From: G963422595 sp963422595
Lineage (GTDB): Bacteria; Pseudomonadota; Gammaproteobacteria; UBA4575
NCBI GenBank assembly: GCA_963422595.1
Contig: OY730298.1
Span: forward strand, 1,550,001 to 1,614,000
Length of the DNA: 64,000 bases
Direction: 5' to 3'
In this document: piece by piece, positions 34,601 through 42,764 of the stretch
How the letters are laid out: each line of letters begins with the position of its first letter
How positions within the stretch are numbered: position 1 is the stretch's first letter
The notes under the pieces: model-generated
Told to the model about the DNA's origin: nothing
Database searches by the model: none
What the model saw: the letters and a program-made list of their open reading frames with translations, nothing else
Made by a program: the position numbers and the translations under genes

Positions 34601-36518
34601 TCTTGGATAAGGTGACGCCGGCGGTGTCGTCATCGGTCAGGGTGACGGCGACGCTGGAGATGACCACTGCGTTGTAGCCGCCGCCAGAGGCTGCATGGGT
34701 GATGGTGGTACTGCGGTCGGCACTGGTGCTGTCGTCCACGCCGGTGACGGTGATGGGCTGTGCCGTATCCCAGTTGCGGGTGTTAAAGGTCAGGGCCGCA
34801 GACACGGTGGCCACGCCGGTATTGCTGCTGGTGGGGGTGACGGTGACGTCGCCACTCGGCTGAGTGTCGAGCACTACGGTGTAGGTGGCGGTGCGCCCGG
34901 CGCTGGCTTCGGTGACGGTGACACTGCTCTTGGATAAGGTGACACCGGCGGCGTCGTCATCGGTCAGGGTGACGGCGACGCTGGCGATGCTCACTGAGTT
35001 GTAGCCGCCGCCAGAGGCTGCATGGGTGATGGTGGTACTTCGTTCCCCATCGGTGCTGTCGTCCACGCCGGTGACGGTGATGGTCTGTGCCGCATTCCAG
35101 TTGGTAGTGTTAAAGGTCAGGGCCGCAGACACGGTGGCCACGCCGGTATTGCTGCTGGTGGGGGTGACGGTGACGTCGCCACTCGGCTGAGTGTCGAGCA
35201 CTACGGTGTAGGTGGCGGTGCGCCCGGTGCTGGCTTCGGTGACGGTGACCGCAGTCTTGGATAAGGTGACGCCGGCGGTGTCGTCATCGGTCAGGGTGAT
35301 GGCGACGCTGGCGATGCTCACTGAGCCGTAGCCGCCGCCAGAGGCTGCATGGGTGATGGTGGTACTTCTATCCACAATGCTGCTGTCATCCACACCGGTG
35401 ACGGTGACTCGCTGTGCCGTATTCCAGTTGCGGGTGGTAAAGGTCAGGGAGGCCGGGGAGACTCTGGCCACGCTGGTATCGCTGCTGGTGGGGGTGACGG
35501 TGACGCTGCCACTCGGCCGGGTGTTGAGTTTTACGGTGTAGGTGGTGGTGCGCCCGGCACTGGCTTCGGTGACGGTGACACTGCTCTTGGATAAGGTGAC
35601 GCCGGGGTCATCATCGGTGTTGGTCACCGACACGTCCAGTGGGTCAATGGCGGCGTAGAAATTGTCGTAGTCATTGTCGACCTTGAGTACGATGTTATAG
35701 GATTGATCCCCGTCGGACAGGCTGTCATCCTGACCGGTGACGGTGACGGTCTGCGGGGTATTCCAGTTGTAGAAGGCGAATAATAAGCTGCTCTTGTCAA
35801 CCGTACCTTCACTGATGTCGGAACTGGATACGGCGATAGTGACATCATCTAACGGCTCGGTGTCCAGCACGACGGTGAAGGTGTCGGTGCCGCCGGCTTC
35901 GGTGGTGACGGTGCTGCCACCGGTCTCGGTGATGGTGATACCGGCGGTGTCGTTGTCGTTATATCGCACTGTTATAACCTCGTTCTGCCGAAAACCGTAG
36001 CCACCACCGGACGGCCTATGATGGATGACAACGGACTTTTGATCGCCATAATCGATTTGGTTATCCACGACGGTGACGGTTACCTCCTGCGGTTGGTCCC
36101 AGTTGCCGGCGTTAAAGGTCAGGGAGGCCGGTGACACGGTGACTTGAATAGTATCACTGCTAAGGAGCGATACGGTCACGTCCGCGGTTGGTTGTTCATT
36201 CAGTTTCACGGTGTAGGTGCCTGTGTTCGACAGTCCACCAGTTTCTGCCAGAGTCAGAGTGTGTTTGGAAAATGTGAAGCCTTTGGCGGCCTGTGCAGTG
36301 CCCGGCAGGACACAGATGATAGAGAGGATCAGGCCGAGGGCAGCGGCGAGGTGCCGCAGGGGTGCAGGTATTAACGAGGCATCAGGACGTTGGTGTGCCG
36401 GACAGGAATTTCGGGGGGGGGGGGGGGGGGGGGGGGGGGTAGTAACGAAGGGTGCGGTGAGAACCCGAAGAACGGGGACGTGGTTCAATGTATTAAAAAA
36501 GTTCCGTGGTTGGCTCAT
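31614..36518 (-). CDS. Giant repeat adhesin/autotransporter, N-terminal part (signal, Calx-beta-like and Ig-like repeats)
   Basis: The frame encodes 1,634 residues from the ATG at 36518, which has AGAGGGG just upstream. A long N-terminal extension includes eight consecutive prolines encoded by a run of 27 C, then a hydrophobic signal core (LAAALGLILSIICVLPG) with a probable cut after AQA. Ten Calx-beta-like repeats of ~110 residues follow (pattern GVTLSKTAVTVTEAS ... TVTGVDD ... RSTTITHAASGGGY ... VTLTDDD), then five Ig-like repeats of ~95 residues (TGTVTITGTATQGQTL ... SYQWKR ... LTQADVGKAISVTVSW). The aspartate-rich TDDDTA ends suggest calcium binding. The frame is lost at ~31637 by a missing base inside a repeat. 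Likely a cell-surface adhesin; ligand unknown. GC content appears higher than in the flanks. Confidence 0.8.
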   Translation of the reverse strand: MSQPRNFFNTLNHVPVLRVLTAPFVTTPPPPPPPPRNSCPAHQRPDASLIPAPLRHLAAALGLILSIICVLPGTAQAAKGFTFSKHTLTLAETGGLSNTGTYTVKLNEQPTADVTVSLLSSDTIQVTVSPASLTFNAGNWDQPQEVTVTVVDNQIDYGDQKSVVIHHRPSGGGYGFRQNEVITVRYNDNDTAGITITETGGSTVTTEAGGTDTFTVVLDTEPLDDVTIAVSSSDISEGTVDKSSLLFAFYNWNTPQTVTVTGQDDSLSDGDQSYNIVLKVDNDYDNFYAAIDPLDVSVTNTDDDPGVTLSKSSVTVTEASAGRTTTYTVKLNTRPSGSVTVTPTSSDTSVARVSPASLTFTTRNWNTAQRVTVTGVDDSSIVDRSTTITHAASGGGYGSVSIASVAITLTDDDTAGVTLSKTAVTVTEASTGRTATYTVVLDTQPSGDVTVTPTSSNTGVATVSAALTFNTTNWNAAQTITVTGVDDSTDGERSTTITHAASGGGYNSVSIASVAVTLTDDDAAGVTLSKSSVTVTEASAGRTATYTVVLDTQPSGDVTVTPTSSNTGVATVSAALTFNTRNWDTAQPITVTGVDDSTSADRSTTITHAASGGGYNAVVISSVAVTLTDDDTAGVTLSKTAVTVTEASTGRTATYTVVLDTQPSGDVTVTPTSSNTGVATVSAALTFNTRNWDTAQPITVTGVDDNTDGERSTTITHAASGGGYNAVVISSVSVTLTDDDTAGVTLSKTAVTVTEASGNSNTDTYTVRLNTRPSGNVTVTLTSGDTNVATVSPASLTFTIATWPAAQSITVTGVDDSTSADRSTTITHAAAGGGYDSVVIPGVSVTLTDDDTVGVTLSKTAVTVTEASGPGRTATYTVVLDAQPSGTVTVTLTSGDTDVAYASSASLTFTSSNWDTVQTVTVTGVDDSTDADRSTTITHTISGGGYGSVSIPNVSVTLTDDDTAGVTLSKTAVTVTEASGNSNTDTYTVRLNTRPSGNVTVTLTSGDTNVATVSPASLTFTIATWPAAQSITVTGVDDSTSADRSTTITHAAAGGGYDSVVIPGVSVTLTDDDTVGVTLSKTAVTVTEASGSSNTNTYTVVLNTRPSGNVTVTPTSGDTDVATVSAALIFTTSNWGTAQTVTVTGVDDSSDGDRTTTITHAASGGGYNSVSIASVAVTLTDDDNGVPTGTVTISGTATQGQTLTAVTSTISDPDGPSSLTFSYQWKRGAAAISSATGRTYVLTQADVGSAITVTVSWTDAGSTVETLTSAATSNVANVNDLPTGTVTITGTVTQGQTLTADTSTIVDPDGPASLTFAYQWKRDSTAISSATQASYTLTQADVGKAISVTVSWTDAGSAAETLTSTATTSVTNANDSPTGTVTITGVATQGQTLTAVTSTIVDPDGPASLTFSYQWKRDSTAISSATQASYTLTQADVGKAISVTVSWTDDGGTAETLTSAATASVTNINDPPTGAVTITGTPTQGQTLTAVTSAIVDPDGPSSLTFAYQWKRDSTAISSATGNTYVLTQADVGKAISVTVSWTDAGSAAETLTSTATTSVTNANDPPTGSVTITGTPTQGQTLTAVTSTIVDPDGPASLTFTYQWKRDSTAISSATGNTYVLTQADVGKPSASP
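31634..31639 (-). other. One-base deletion that splits the adhesin gene
   Basis: Other copies of this repeat read GTCGGGAAAGCC or GTCGGGAAGGCC on the coding strand (Val-Gly-Lys-Ala). Here the sequence is GTCGGAAAGCC, with one G missing from the GGG. The repeat continues perfectly in the next frame (ISVTVSWTDSGGAAETL). It may be a true inactivating mutation or an error of sequencing or assembly in repetitive DNA. Confidence 0.85.
33246..34283. repeat. Identical 372-bp direct repeat pair inside the Calx-beta array
   Basis: Positions 33246-33617 and 33912-34283 appear identical base for base (offset 666, exactly two repeat units of 333), while the neighbouring units differ. The encoded stretches (units 7 and 9 of the array) are identical too. 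This shows a recent duplication or gene conversion within the array. Confidence 0.85.
36413..36439. repeat. Homopolymer tract of 27 G (27 C on the coding strand) in the adhesin 5' coding region
   Basis: The run lies ~80 bases inside the gene, between the start codon and the signal peptide, and is read as Thr, eight Pro, Arg. Its current length keeps the start codon in frame with the body of the protein. Gain or loss of one or two bases would move the signal peptide and everything after it out of frame. I see no in-frame ATG between the tract and the signal core. Confidence 0.95.
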
Positions 36519-36595
36519 TGTGCCCCTCTGCGAGATTGTTCACTATATGGCATATTTATCTTATGCCAGTCTTAATACGCACGTCAACATCATTA

Positions 36596-36715
36596 GGAAT
36601 TAGGAATTAGGAATTAGGAATTGGGAATTGGGAATATAAGAATTAAGAATTAGGAATTAAGAATTAGGAATTGGGAATTGGGAATTGGGAATTGGGAATT
36701 GGGAATTGGGAATAG
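36596..36715. repeat. Heptanucleotide tandem repeat array, about 17 units of GGAATTR/AGAATTA
   Basis: The array fills about half of the 285 bases between the divergent adhesin and mutS starts. Most units are GGAATTG or GGAATTA; four are AGAATTA-like or degenerate, and one position carries an extra base (36631-36638). The last seven units are GGAATTG in perfect series. The unit equals that at 26480-26535. Because it separates two divergent starts, changes in copy number could alter spacing of promoter elements for either gene. Confidence 0.95.
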
Positions 36716-36803
36716 TGCCTGAAGCTGTCTACAATATTTATTTCATCGACCATTTGCTGACGTCGGCAAGTGATACAGTGCAATACAGGGCTAAGTCTTT
36801 ACT

Positions 36804-39350
36804 ATGATCGCACGTTCCTCCACAAAACATACCCCTATGATGCAGCAGTATTTACGTATTAAGGCGGAATATCCGGATATCCTGCTGTTTTACCGTATGG
36901 GTGACTTTTTTGAACTTTTTTATGAAGATGCAAAACGCGCTGCACAGCTATTAAATCTTACTTTAACTTCGCGTAACAAGAATGAGAATGGGGAGATCCC
37001 CATGGCAGGCGTTCCCGTCCATGCCGCAGAAAATTACCTGTCGAAATTGTTACGTTTAGGTGAGTCAGTAGCAATTTGCGACCAGGTAGGAGAACCACCT
37101 TCTACTAAAGGCCTGGTGGAACGTAAAGTCACGCGGGTGGTAACTCCCGGTACCGTTATCGAAGACGAGCTACTGCAACGTAGTAAAGAAAACTATCTAC
37201 TGGCAATCAGTACAAGCGCACAGATAGCAGGACTTGCATATCTGGACTTAAGCTCGGGTCAATTCGTGTTGCAGACTTGTAATTCCATAGAGGAGCTGCT
37301 GAGTGAAATAGATCGAATTCAGCCGGCCGAAATTTTACTCGCAGAGGATAAAAAGATAGCGATTGATGAGAAGTATACGTCAAGGCATTTGCCAGTATGG
37401 CATTTTGAGTATGACAGCGCGGTAACCGCTTTATGCAAACAATTTGGCACCAAGGATTTGGACGGTTACGGATGTAAAAATCATCCTTTAGCCGTGGTTG
37501 CAGCCGGGGCGGTGCTCCAGTACGTTAAAGAAACACAAAAATCTGCATTACCACATATCGACGGTTTGCAGGTTCGTCACGCCGATGAATATCTGCTCGT
37601 TAGTTCCATCTCGCGTAATAATCTCGAAATCGAAAAATCTACGCAAGGCAATACTAAATACAGTCTTATTGGCGTATTAGACAAAACCGCATGCGCGATG
37701 GGCGCACGTTATTTACGCTCCTGGTTAAATCAACCGACGCGCATCCGATCAGTATTACTGAAAAGACACGCGGCTATTGCGGAGTTTATGCAAACAAATG
37801 ACTATGTTCAGTTACATGCTTTGCTTGCCAGCATAAAAGATATTGAACGTATCCGCAGCCGTATTGCACTATACACGGCTCAACCAAGAGACCTGGACGC
37901 GCTACGCTCAACCTTAGCTATCCTCCCATCTGTGCAGCAGCAACTGGCTAAATATAATAGTGAATTATTATGTGAGTCTTTAAGTTTATTAACCGGGTAT
38001 GAAAAGCTGGAGGATATACTAAACAATACTTTGACAGATGAACCACCAGCATTAATTCGGGACGGTGGCGTCATAAAACCCGGCTGTGATGAAGGACTGG
38101 ATAAATTACGCGCTATAAATAACAACATAAATAAATTTCTTGTCGATTTAGAACAACGAGAAAAAACCACTACACAAATTTCCTCTCTTAAGATCGCTTA
38201 TAATAGCGTACACGGCTATTATATAGAGATTTCCCGCAGCCAGGCACATCAGGTGCCTGAGCATTATACCCGCAGATTAACACTAAAAAATTCTGAACGA
38301 TTTATCACGCCTGAGCTTAAGCAGTTTGAGGATAACGTGTTAAGTGCCAGGGAACATGCGTTAAAACGTGAAAAATTACTCTATGAGCAATTACTTCACA
38401 CGTTGGTAAAGGAATTAAATACCGTCCAACGCTGCGCGCAGGGATTAGCACAGTTGGACGCATTAATTACGCTCGCAGAACGAGCAAAAACACTGCATTA
38501 CGTGCAACCTGTATTTACGGACAGGGCGTGCGTAAATATCAAGCAGGGCAGACACCCGATTATCGAACAGGTCCAGGCTGAAGCGTTTACCGCAAATGAC
38601 GCGGTGCTGGATGAACGGCGTAGGACGTTGTTGATTACGGGACCCAATATGGGTGGCAAATCAACTTATATGCGCCAGATCGCGCTAATTACCTGGTTAG
38701 CTCATACAGGGAGCTTTGTTCCTGCTGAAGCGGCTACCATTGGCCCAATTGATGCTATCTACACACGTATCGGCGCATCTGATAATTTAAGCGCAGGCCG
38801 CTCGACTTTTATGGTTGAAATGACAGAGGCAGCTAATATTCTGAATAACGCATCACATGAAAGCCTGGTGTTAATGGACGAAATTGGCCGGGGTACCAGC
38901 ACTTACGATGGACTGTCCCTTGCCTGGTCGTGCGCGGAGCATCTAAGCACCATAAACAAGGCCTTTACATTGTTCGCCACGCACTATTTTGAGCTTACGC
39001 AGTTGCCCGAAAATTATCCCAATATTCATAACGTGCACATTGATGCAATAGAACACAATGATCGGATTATCTTTTTGCATGCGGTAAAAGATGGCGCCGC
39101 TAATCAAAGCTATGGCCTACAGGTGGCAAAACTTGCAGGCATACCTAAATCCGTTATCGTGGGCGCCAGGTTGAAACTAAAACAATTAGAGTTGTTGACA
39201 AATTCAGCAGATACCGCGGCACAGCCTGAATTAAATCTGGAAGAAAATTTAAACCACCCGATAATAGAGTATTTGAAGGAAATCAACCCGGATGATCTTA
39301 GCCCCAAAGAATCATTGGAATTATTATATAAATTAAAAAATCGATTATAA
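36804..39350 (+). CDS. mutS: DNA mismatch repair protein MutS
   Basis: 848 residues. MutS recognises mismatches and small loops and recruits MutL. The N-terminal mismatch-binding motif is FYRMGDFFELFYEDA (Phe-x-Glu element as FFE). Later come the connector, clamp and lever regions, and the ATPase: Walker A in GPNMGGKSTYMRQ, the S/T-rich signature NLSAGRSTFMVEMTE, Walker B LVLMDEIGRGTSTYDG, and ATHYFELTQL. Length is usual. fdxA follows 40 bases later, a common gene pair in gammaproteobacteria. It lies right beside the heptamer array, a repeat class whose stability depends on mismatch repair. Confidence 0.97.
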   Translation: MIARSSTKHTPMMQQYLRIKAEYPDILLFYRMGDFFELFYEDAKRAAQLLNLTLTSRNKNENGEIPMAGVPVHAAENYLSKLLRLGESVAICDQVGEPPSTKGLVERKVTRVVTPGTVIEDELLQRSKENYLLAISTSAQIAGLAYLDLSSGQFVLQTCNSIEELLSEIDRIQPAEILLAEDKKIAIDEKYTSRHLPVWHFEYDSAVTALCKQFGTKDLDGYGCKNHPLAVVAAGAVLQYVKETQKSALPHIDGLQVRHADEYLLVSSISRNNLEIEKSTQGNTKYSLIGVLDKTACAMGARYLRSWLNQPTRIRSVLLKRHAAIAEFMQTNDYVQLHALLASIKDIERIRSRIALYTAQPRDLDALRSTLAILPSVQQQLAKYNSELLCESLSLLTGYEKLEDILNNTLTDEPPALIRDGGVIKPGCDEGLDKLRAINNNINKFLVDLEQREKTTTQISSLKIAYNSVHGYYIEISRSQAHQVPEHYTRRLTLKNSERFITPELKQFEDNVLSAREHALKREKLLYEQLLHTLVKELNTVQRCAQGLAQLDALITLAERAKTLHYVQPVFTDRACVNIKQGRHPIIEQVQAEAFTANDAVLDERRRTLLITGPNMGGKSTYMRQIALITWLAHTGSFVPAEAATIGPIDAIYTRIGASDNLSAGRSTFMVEMTEAANILNNASHESLVLMDEIGRGTSTYDGLSLAWSCAEHLSTINKAFTLFATHYFELTQLPENYPNIHNVHIDAIEHNDRIIFLHAVKDGAANQSYGLQVAKLAGIPKSVIVGARLKLKQLELLTNSADTAAQPELNLEENLNHPIIEYLKEINPDDLSPKESLELLYKLKNRL

Positions 39351-39390
39351 CGATGACGTTGCAAAGTAATTTATTTTCAATCGCATTCTC

Positions 39391-39714
39391 ATGACGTTTG
39401 TTGTAACCGAACCTTGTATCGGGTGTAAATATACGGATTGTGTAGAGGTTTGCCCGGTAGACTGCTTTCACGAAGGGCCTAATATGCTGGTAATAGACCC
39501 GGAGGAGTGTATTGATTGTGCCATGTGCGAAACCGAATGTCCGATAAACGCTATCGTCAGCGAGGATGATTTAATTGCAGAGCAATATGAATTTCTCGAA
39601 TTAAACCAACGACTGGCAGCTAAGTGGCCAGTGCTCACTAACATGAAACCCGTTGCAAAAGATGCTAAAGAATGGGAATCAAAACCAAATAAACGTCAAT
39701 ATTTAGAGGAATAG
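39391..39714 (+). CDS. fdxA: 7Fe-8S/4Fe-4S type ferredoxin
   Basis: 107 residues. Two clusters of cysteines: TEPCIGCKYTDCVEVCPVDC (the first with the spacing of a 3Fe-4S/4Fe-4S site) and ECIDCAMCETECP for the second 4Fe-4S centre. A C-terminal tail of about 45 residues (MKPVAKDAKEWESKPNKRQY) is typical of the FdxA/Azotobacter FdI type. Small soluble electron carrier; its partner is unknown. It lies between mutS and the nuclease gene. Confidence 0.95.
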   Translation: MTFVVTEPCIGCKYTDCVEVCPVDCFHEGPNMLVIDPEECIDCAMCETECPINAIVSEDDLIAEQYEFLELNQRLAAKWPVLTNMKPVAKDAKEWESKPNKRQYLEE

Positions 39715-39741
39715 CTAAAGATATCCGCTGGTTACAGGAAT

Positions 39742-42621
39742 TTGCATACTATCAAAAACATAACCGCAGTGCCTTACTGTGAAAATCTTCTGGATGCCGT
39801 AAGCGTTGATATTTTACAACGCTATAATCATTTACTCCCGAACCTTAGCGACGTCACGGTGCTGGTGCCGAATAATCTTGCGCAGGAACCACTGCGCGAA
39901 AAATTAATGAGCCACGTAGTCAGGTACGGATATAAAGCCGTATTACTGCCTGCCTGTACAACTCTGCGAGCATGGGCGCTTACCAAGTACCCGGTTATAA
40001 AACCTTTGCTGTCACAGTATGCACGTGAACTTATTCTGGTAAATGCAATAAACAAACAGTCAAGTCTGTTTGCGCACGTGAACCTGTGGACGGTCGCAAA
40101 TGAGCTGTTATCTTTTTTTGATGCGATGGCGCTGAATGATGTCAAGTACTTAAACATTCAAAAGCTATCCTGGCAGTGTCAACAAAATACGTTTTCAGTT
40201 GCTGCATTAAGTCAGGAAGCCAGTTTAATCATGACTCTTTGGGAAGCCTGGAAACAACAGCTGGCAGATGAAAACGTGCTTGACCCAGTCGCGGCCTACG
40301 TGCAAGCGTTACAACAGTCCGAGTTTTCCAAACATGAAATTTATTACGGTGTCGGATTAGATAAATTGTCAGAATGCGAGCTTTGCTGGTTTGAAAAAAT
40401 GGATGCACAATCACGGCTACATTGGTTTTTGTCAGCAAGCGATTCGAAACTCTGTACGAGGGCGGAATCGGCTATTAAAAATATTTTTTCGTGTGCAAAA
40501 AGCGTTGTGAGATGGGCAACGAAACAAACATCGCCTTATTCCGAGTATTTAAATACGGTATTCACCGAGAATGAGCTGGGTATTAAACAACGTGCAAATA
40601 ATTTTGCTAACGCTTATCCGGTCAGCCCTATAAAATCCCGGCTAAAAGTATATAAAACCAATTCTTTTGAACACCACGTCAAAGCGATTGATATAAAGAT
40701 TCGTAATTGTATTTATGCAAATAAACAAAATATCGGGGTTGTAACCTCAGATCGTAAACTGGCGCGCAGATTACGCGCAGTACTTGAGCACGCGAATGTA
40801 AAGGTTAACGATTTAGGCGGTTGGGCACTTGCTACCACAAGCGCGGCAGTGGTGGTCGAATCCTGGTTACGACTGGTGGAAGCAAGATACCCGGCAAAAC
40901 AGCTCCTGGCACTGGCCAGGTCGCCTTTTTTCACTATGTCCGCAGGGAAGGAGATGCATGATAAAGCCATCAGCTTCTTTGAGAAAAACATTGTGCTGGC
41001 CTTTAATCTCCGCAATGGATTAACTCTATTTCGCAACGCGCTGGAGCAACTCCAAACCAGACAAGACGATCAAGATGACCAGATTTTCAATTATTTACAC
41101 CAGCTCTTGGAGCGAGTTGAAACTACTACCCAATCTCTGGCTAAACTTCACAAACAGAAATCGATCCCTTTGCACCGTTTTTTTGAAGAGTTGATAAATG
41201 GGTTAAAAACTTTTGGCATTTATGCTGCCCTTAGAAAGGACGCGGCTGGAAAGCAGGTTATTGATTTATTCGAATCGCAGATTTCACATTTTCAAAAAAT
41301 TGAAAATGAAGTGAATTGGCTTGAATGGCGACATTTTCTAGCGCGCATTTTAGATCAACAAAACTTCAGGCCCCCTGTGGTCGATTCCAATGTGACCTTC
41401 TGTAGTCTTACGCAAAGTCGATTATTAAAATTTGATGCGCTCATCATCGCCGCAGTAGATAAAAACCACTTTCCCGGTGCCGCAGGAAGCTATATTTTTT
41501 TTAATGCGCAAATTCGCTCGGAATTAAACATTACCACCTGGCTTGATGAGCAGGCACTTCACTTTTATCTGTTTCGGGGCCTATTAGACGCTGCACCCGA
41601 GGTGTTAATAACTGTTCAGAATAAACAGAATGATGAAAAAATAGCCCCCAGCCCATGGATAGAAGCCATTGAAACGTTTCATCTCATGGCATACGGAGAC
41701 GATTTGTCCGATAAGGAGTTACACACTCTGGTGACACGAGATGATACCAGCATTATAAATATGCAACGCATCCCGATGCCATCAAAGTTGTTACAACCAT
41801 CCCCCACATTAACTGAGCACCTTAAACCAAACTCTATTTCGATCTCTCAATATCAATCGCTGATGGATTGCCCTTATCAATTTTACGCGACCAGGTGCCT
41901 GAACTTATCGAAAACCGACGAACTTAGAGAGGAATTAGATAAAGCCAGTTTCGGCAGCCTCGTACACAGGTGTATCTACGCATTTTTCGTCGACCAGCCA
42001 TCCCTGCCGGGGGCTTTTGCGGAAAAAGTAACTGCCAGGAATCGTCAAAGTGCCGAAAATACGTTGCGTGCAATCAGTAAACGTATATTTAGCCTATATA
42101 CTGAGTATGAATTCAGTGACCAACTATGGCTGCAACGCTGGCTGGATCTGATTCCAAATTTCATCGACTGGGAAATTAAACGACAGGAAACCTGCACACC
42201 TGGTAAACACGAAGTGTCGCTACACAAAGATATTGATAATCATATATGTGTGAAGGGACGCATCGACCGTATAGATCAGTCCAACAAGGCCTATGCTGTT
42301 GTTGATTATAAAACAGGACAAACACCAGCGACAAAAAACGTGCGCATGGGTGAGCAGGTTCAGCTACCTATGTATGCTTCCCTGTACGACGGTTGTACGC
42401 AAGTTGAGTACGTAGCTATAGGTAAAAACAATACTGTTATATCGGCATCTGTGATGCAGGGAGAGGCGCTTGAAAATCTGGTTCACTCGCACCACATGCG
42501 ACTCACGGAATTTTCCAATAGCTTGAAGAATAACGCACGATTCACTGCTTTCGCCGATGATGATGTTTGTGAACGCTGTTCAGCAAGAGGTTTGTGCAGA
42601 AAGGGGTTTTGGTGGTCATAA
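39742..42621 (+). CDS. AddB-like PD-(D/E)XK nuclease family protein, probable DNA repair
   Basis: 959 residues from a TTG at 39742 with AGGA five bases before it; no ATG lies nearby. The N-terminal two-thirds is an inactivated helicase-like part without a full Walker A motif. The C-terminal nuclease domain shows SQYQSLMDCPYQFYATRCL, GSLVHRCIYAFF, KGRIDRID and VVDYKTGQ (the D and K of the active site). Four cysteines arranged as in the iron-sulphur staple of AddB are present: one in LMDCPYQ and three in CERCSARGLC (C-x2-C-x5-C). It resembles the probable repair proteins found alone in beta- and gammaproteobacteria, not a full AddAB pair. The 143 bases after it hold no visible gene. Confidence 0.85.
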   Translation: MHTIKNITAVPYCENLLDAVSVDILQRYNHLLPNLSDVTVLVPNNLAQEPLREKLMSHVVRYGYKAVLLPACTTLRAWALTKYPVIKPLLSQYARELILVNAINKQSSLFAHVNLWTVANELLSFFDAMALNDVKYLNIQKLSWQCQQNTFSVAALSQEASLIMTLWEAWKQQLADENVLDPVAAYVQALQQSEFSKHEIYYGVGLDKLSECELCWFEKMDAQSRLHWFLSASDSKLCTRAESAIKNIFSCAKSVVRWATKQTSPYSEYLNTVFTENELGIKQRANNFANAYPVSPIKSRLKVYKTNSFEHHVKAIDIKIRNCIYANKQNIGVVTSDRKLARRLRAVLEHANVKVNDLGGWALATTSAAVVVESWLRLVEARYPAKQLLALARSPFFTMSAGKEMHDKAISFFEKNIVLAFNLRNGLTLFRNALEQLQTRQDDQDDQIFNYLHQLLERVETTTQSLAKLHKQKSIPLHRFFEELINGLKTFGIYAALRKDAAGKQVIDLFESQISHFQKIENEVNWLEWRHFLARILDQQNFRPPVVDSNVTFCSLTQSRLLKFDALIIAAVDKNHFPGAAGSYIFFNAQIRSELNITTWLDEQALHFYLFRGLLDAAPEVLITVQNKQNDEKIAPSPWIEAIETFHLMAYGDDLSDKELHTLVTRDDTSIINMQRIPMPSKLLQPSPTLTEHLKPNSISISQYQSLMDCPYQFYATRCLNLSKTDELREELDKASFGSLVHRCIYAFFVDQPSLPGAFAEKVTARNRQSAENTLRAISKRIFSLYTEYEFSDQLWLQRWLDLIPNFIDWEIKRQETCTPGKHEVSLHKDIDNHICVKGRIDRIDQSNKAYAVVDYKTGQTPATKNVRMGEQVQLPMYASLYDGCTQVEYVAIGKNNTVISASVMQGEALENLVHSHHMRLTEFSNSLKNNARFTAFADDDVCERCSARGLCRKGFWWS

Positions 42622-42764
42622 TTGCTCTACGCCTGAATCCTGGAACACGCTTAATTATTTTCGCTATTCTGACTACGCTCTCCTGTAGCGGAGTACTTAT
42701 AAAATTTTCACTCTGATTGCCAACCGTCCTTGTCATGGAAGGTGCTGGCAAGGCCCATGATACT

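Noticed and set aside
28800..35600. Many long plus-strand reading frames opposite the adhesin gene
   Set aside because: They are antisense shadows of the repetitive coding sequence; their residues repeat with the same period and show no independent domain.
33000..35600. Repeats with regular spacing as a possible CRISPR array
   Set aside because: The period is 327-333 bases, in frame and protein-coding; there are no short repeats with unique spacers.
26776..36518. Adhesin region as a transposon or prophage
   Set aside because: No transposase, integrase or terminal inverted repeats; only the heptamer arrays flank it.
36217..36603. Plus-strand reading frame of 128 codons with a poly-glycine run
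   Set aside because: It exists only because the homopolymer reads as glycine codons; it is antisense to the adhesin start and has no family resemblance.
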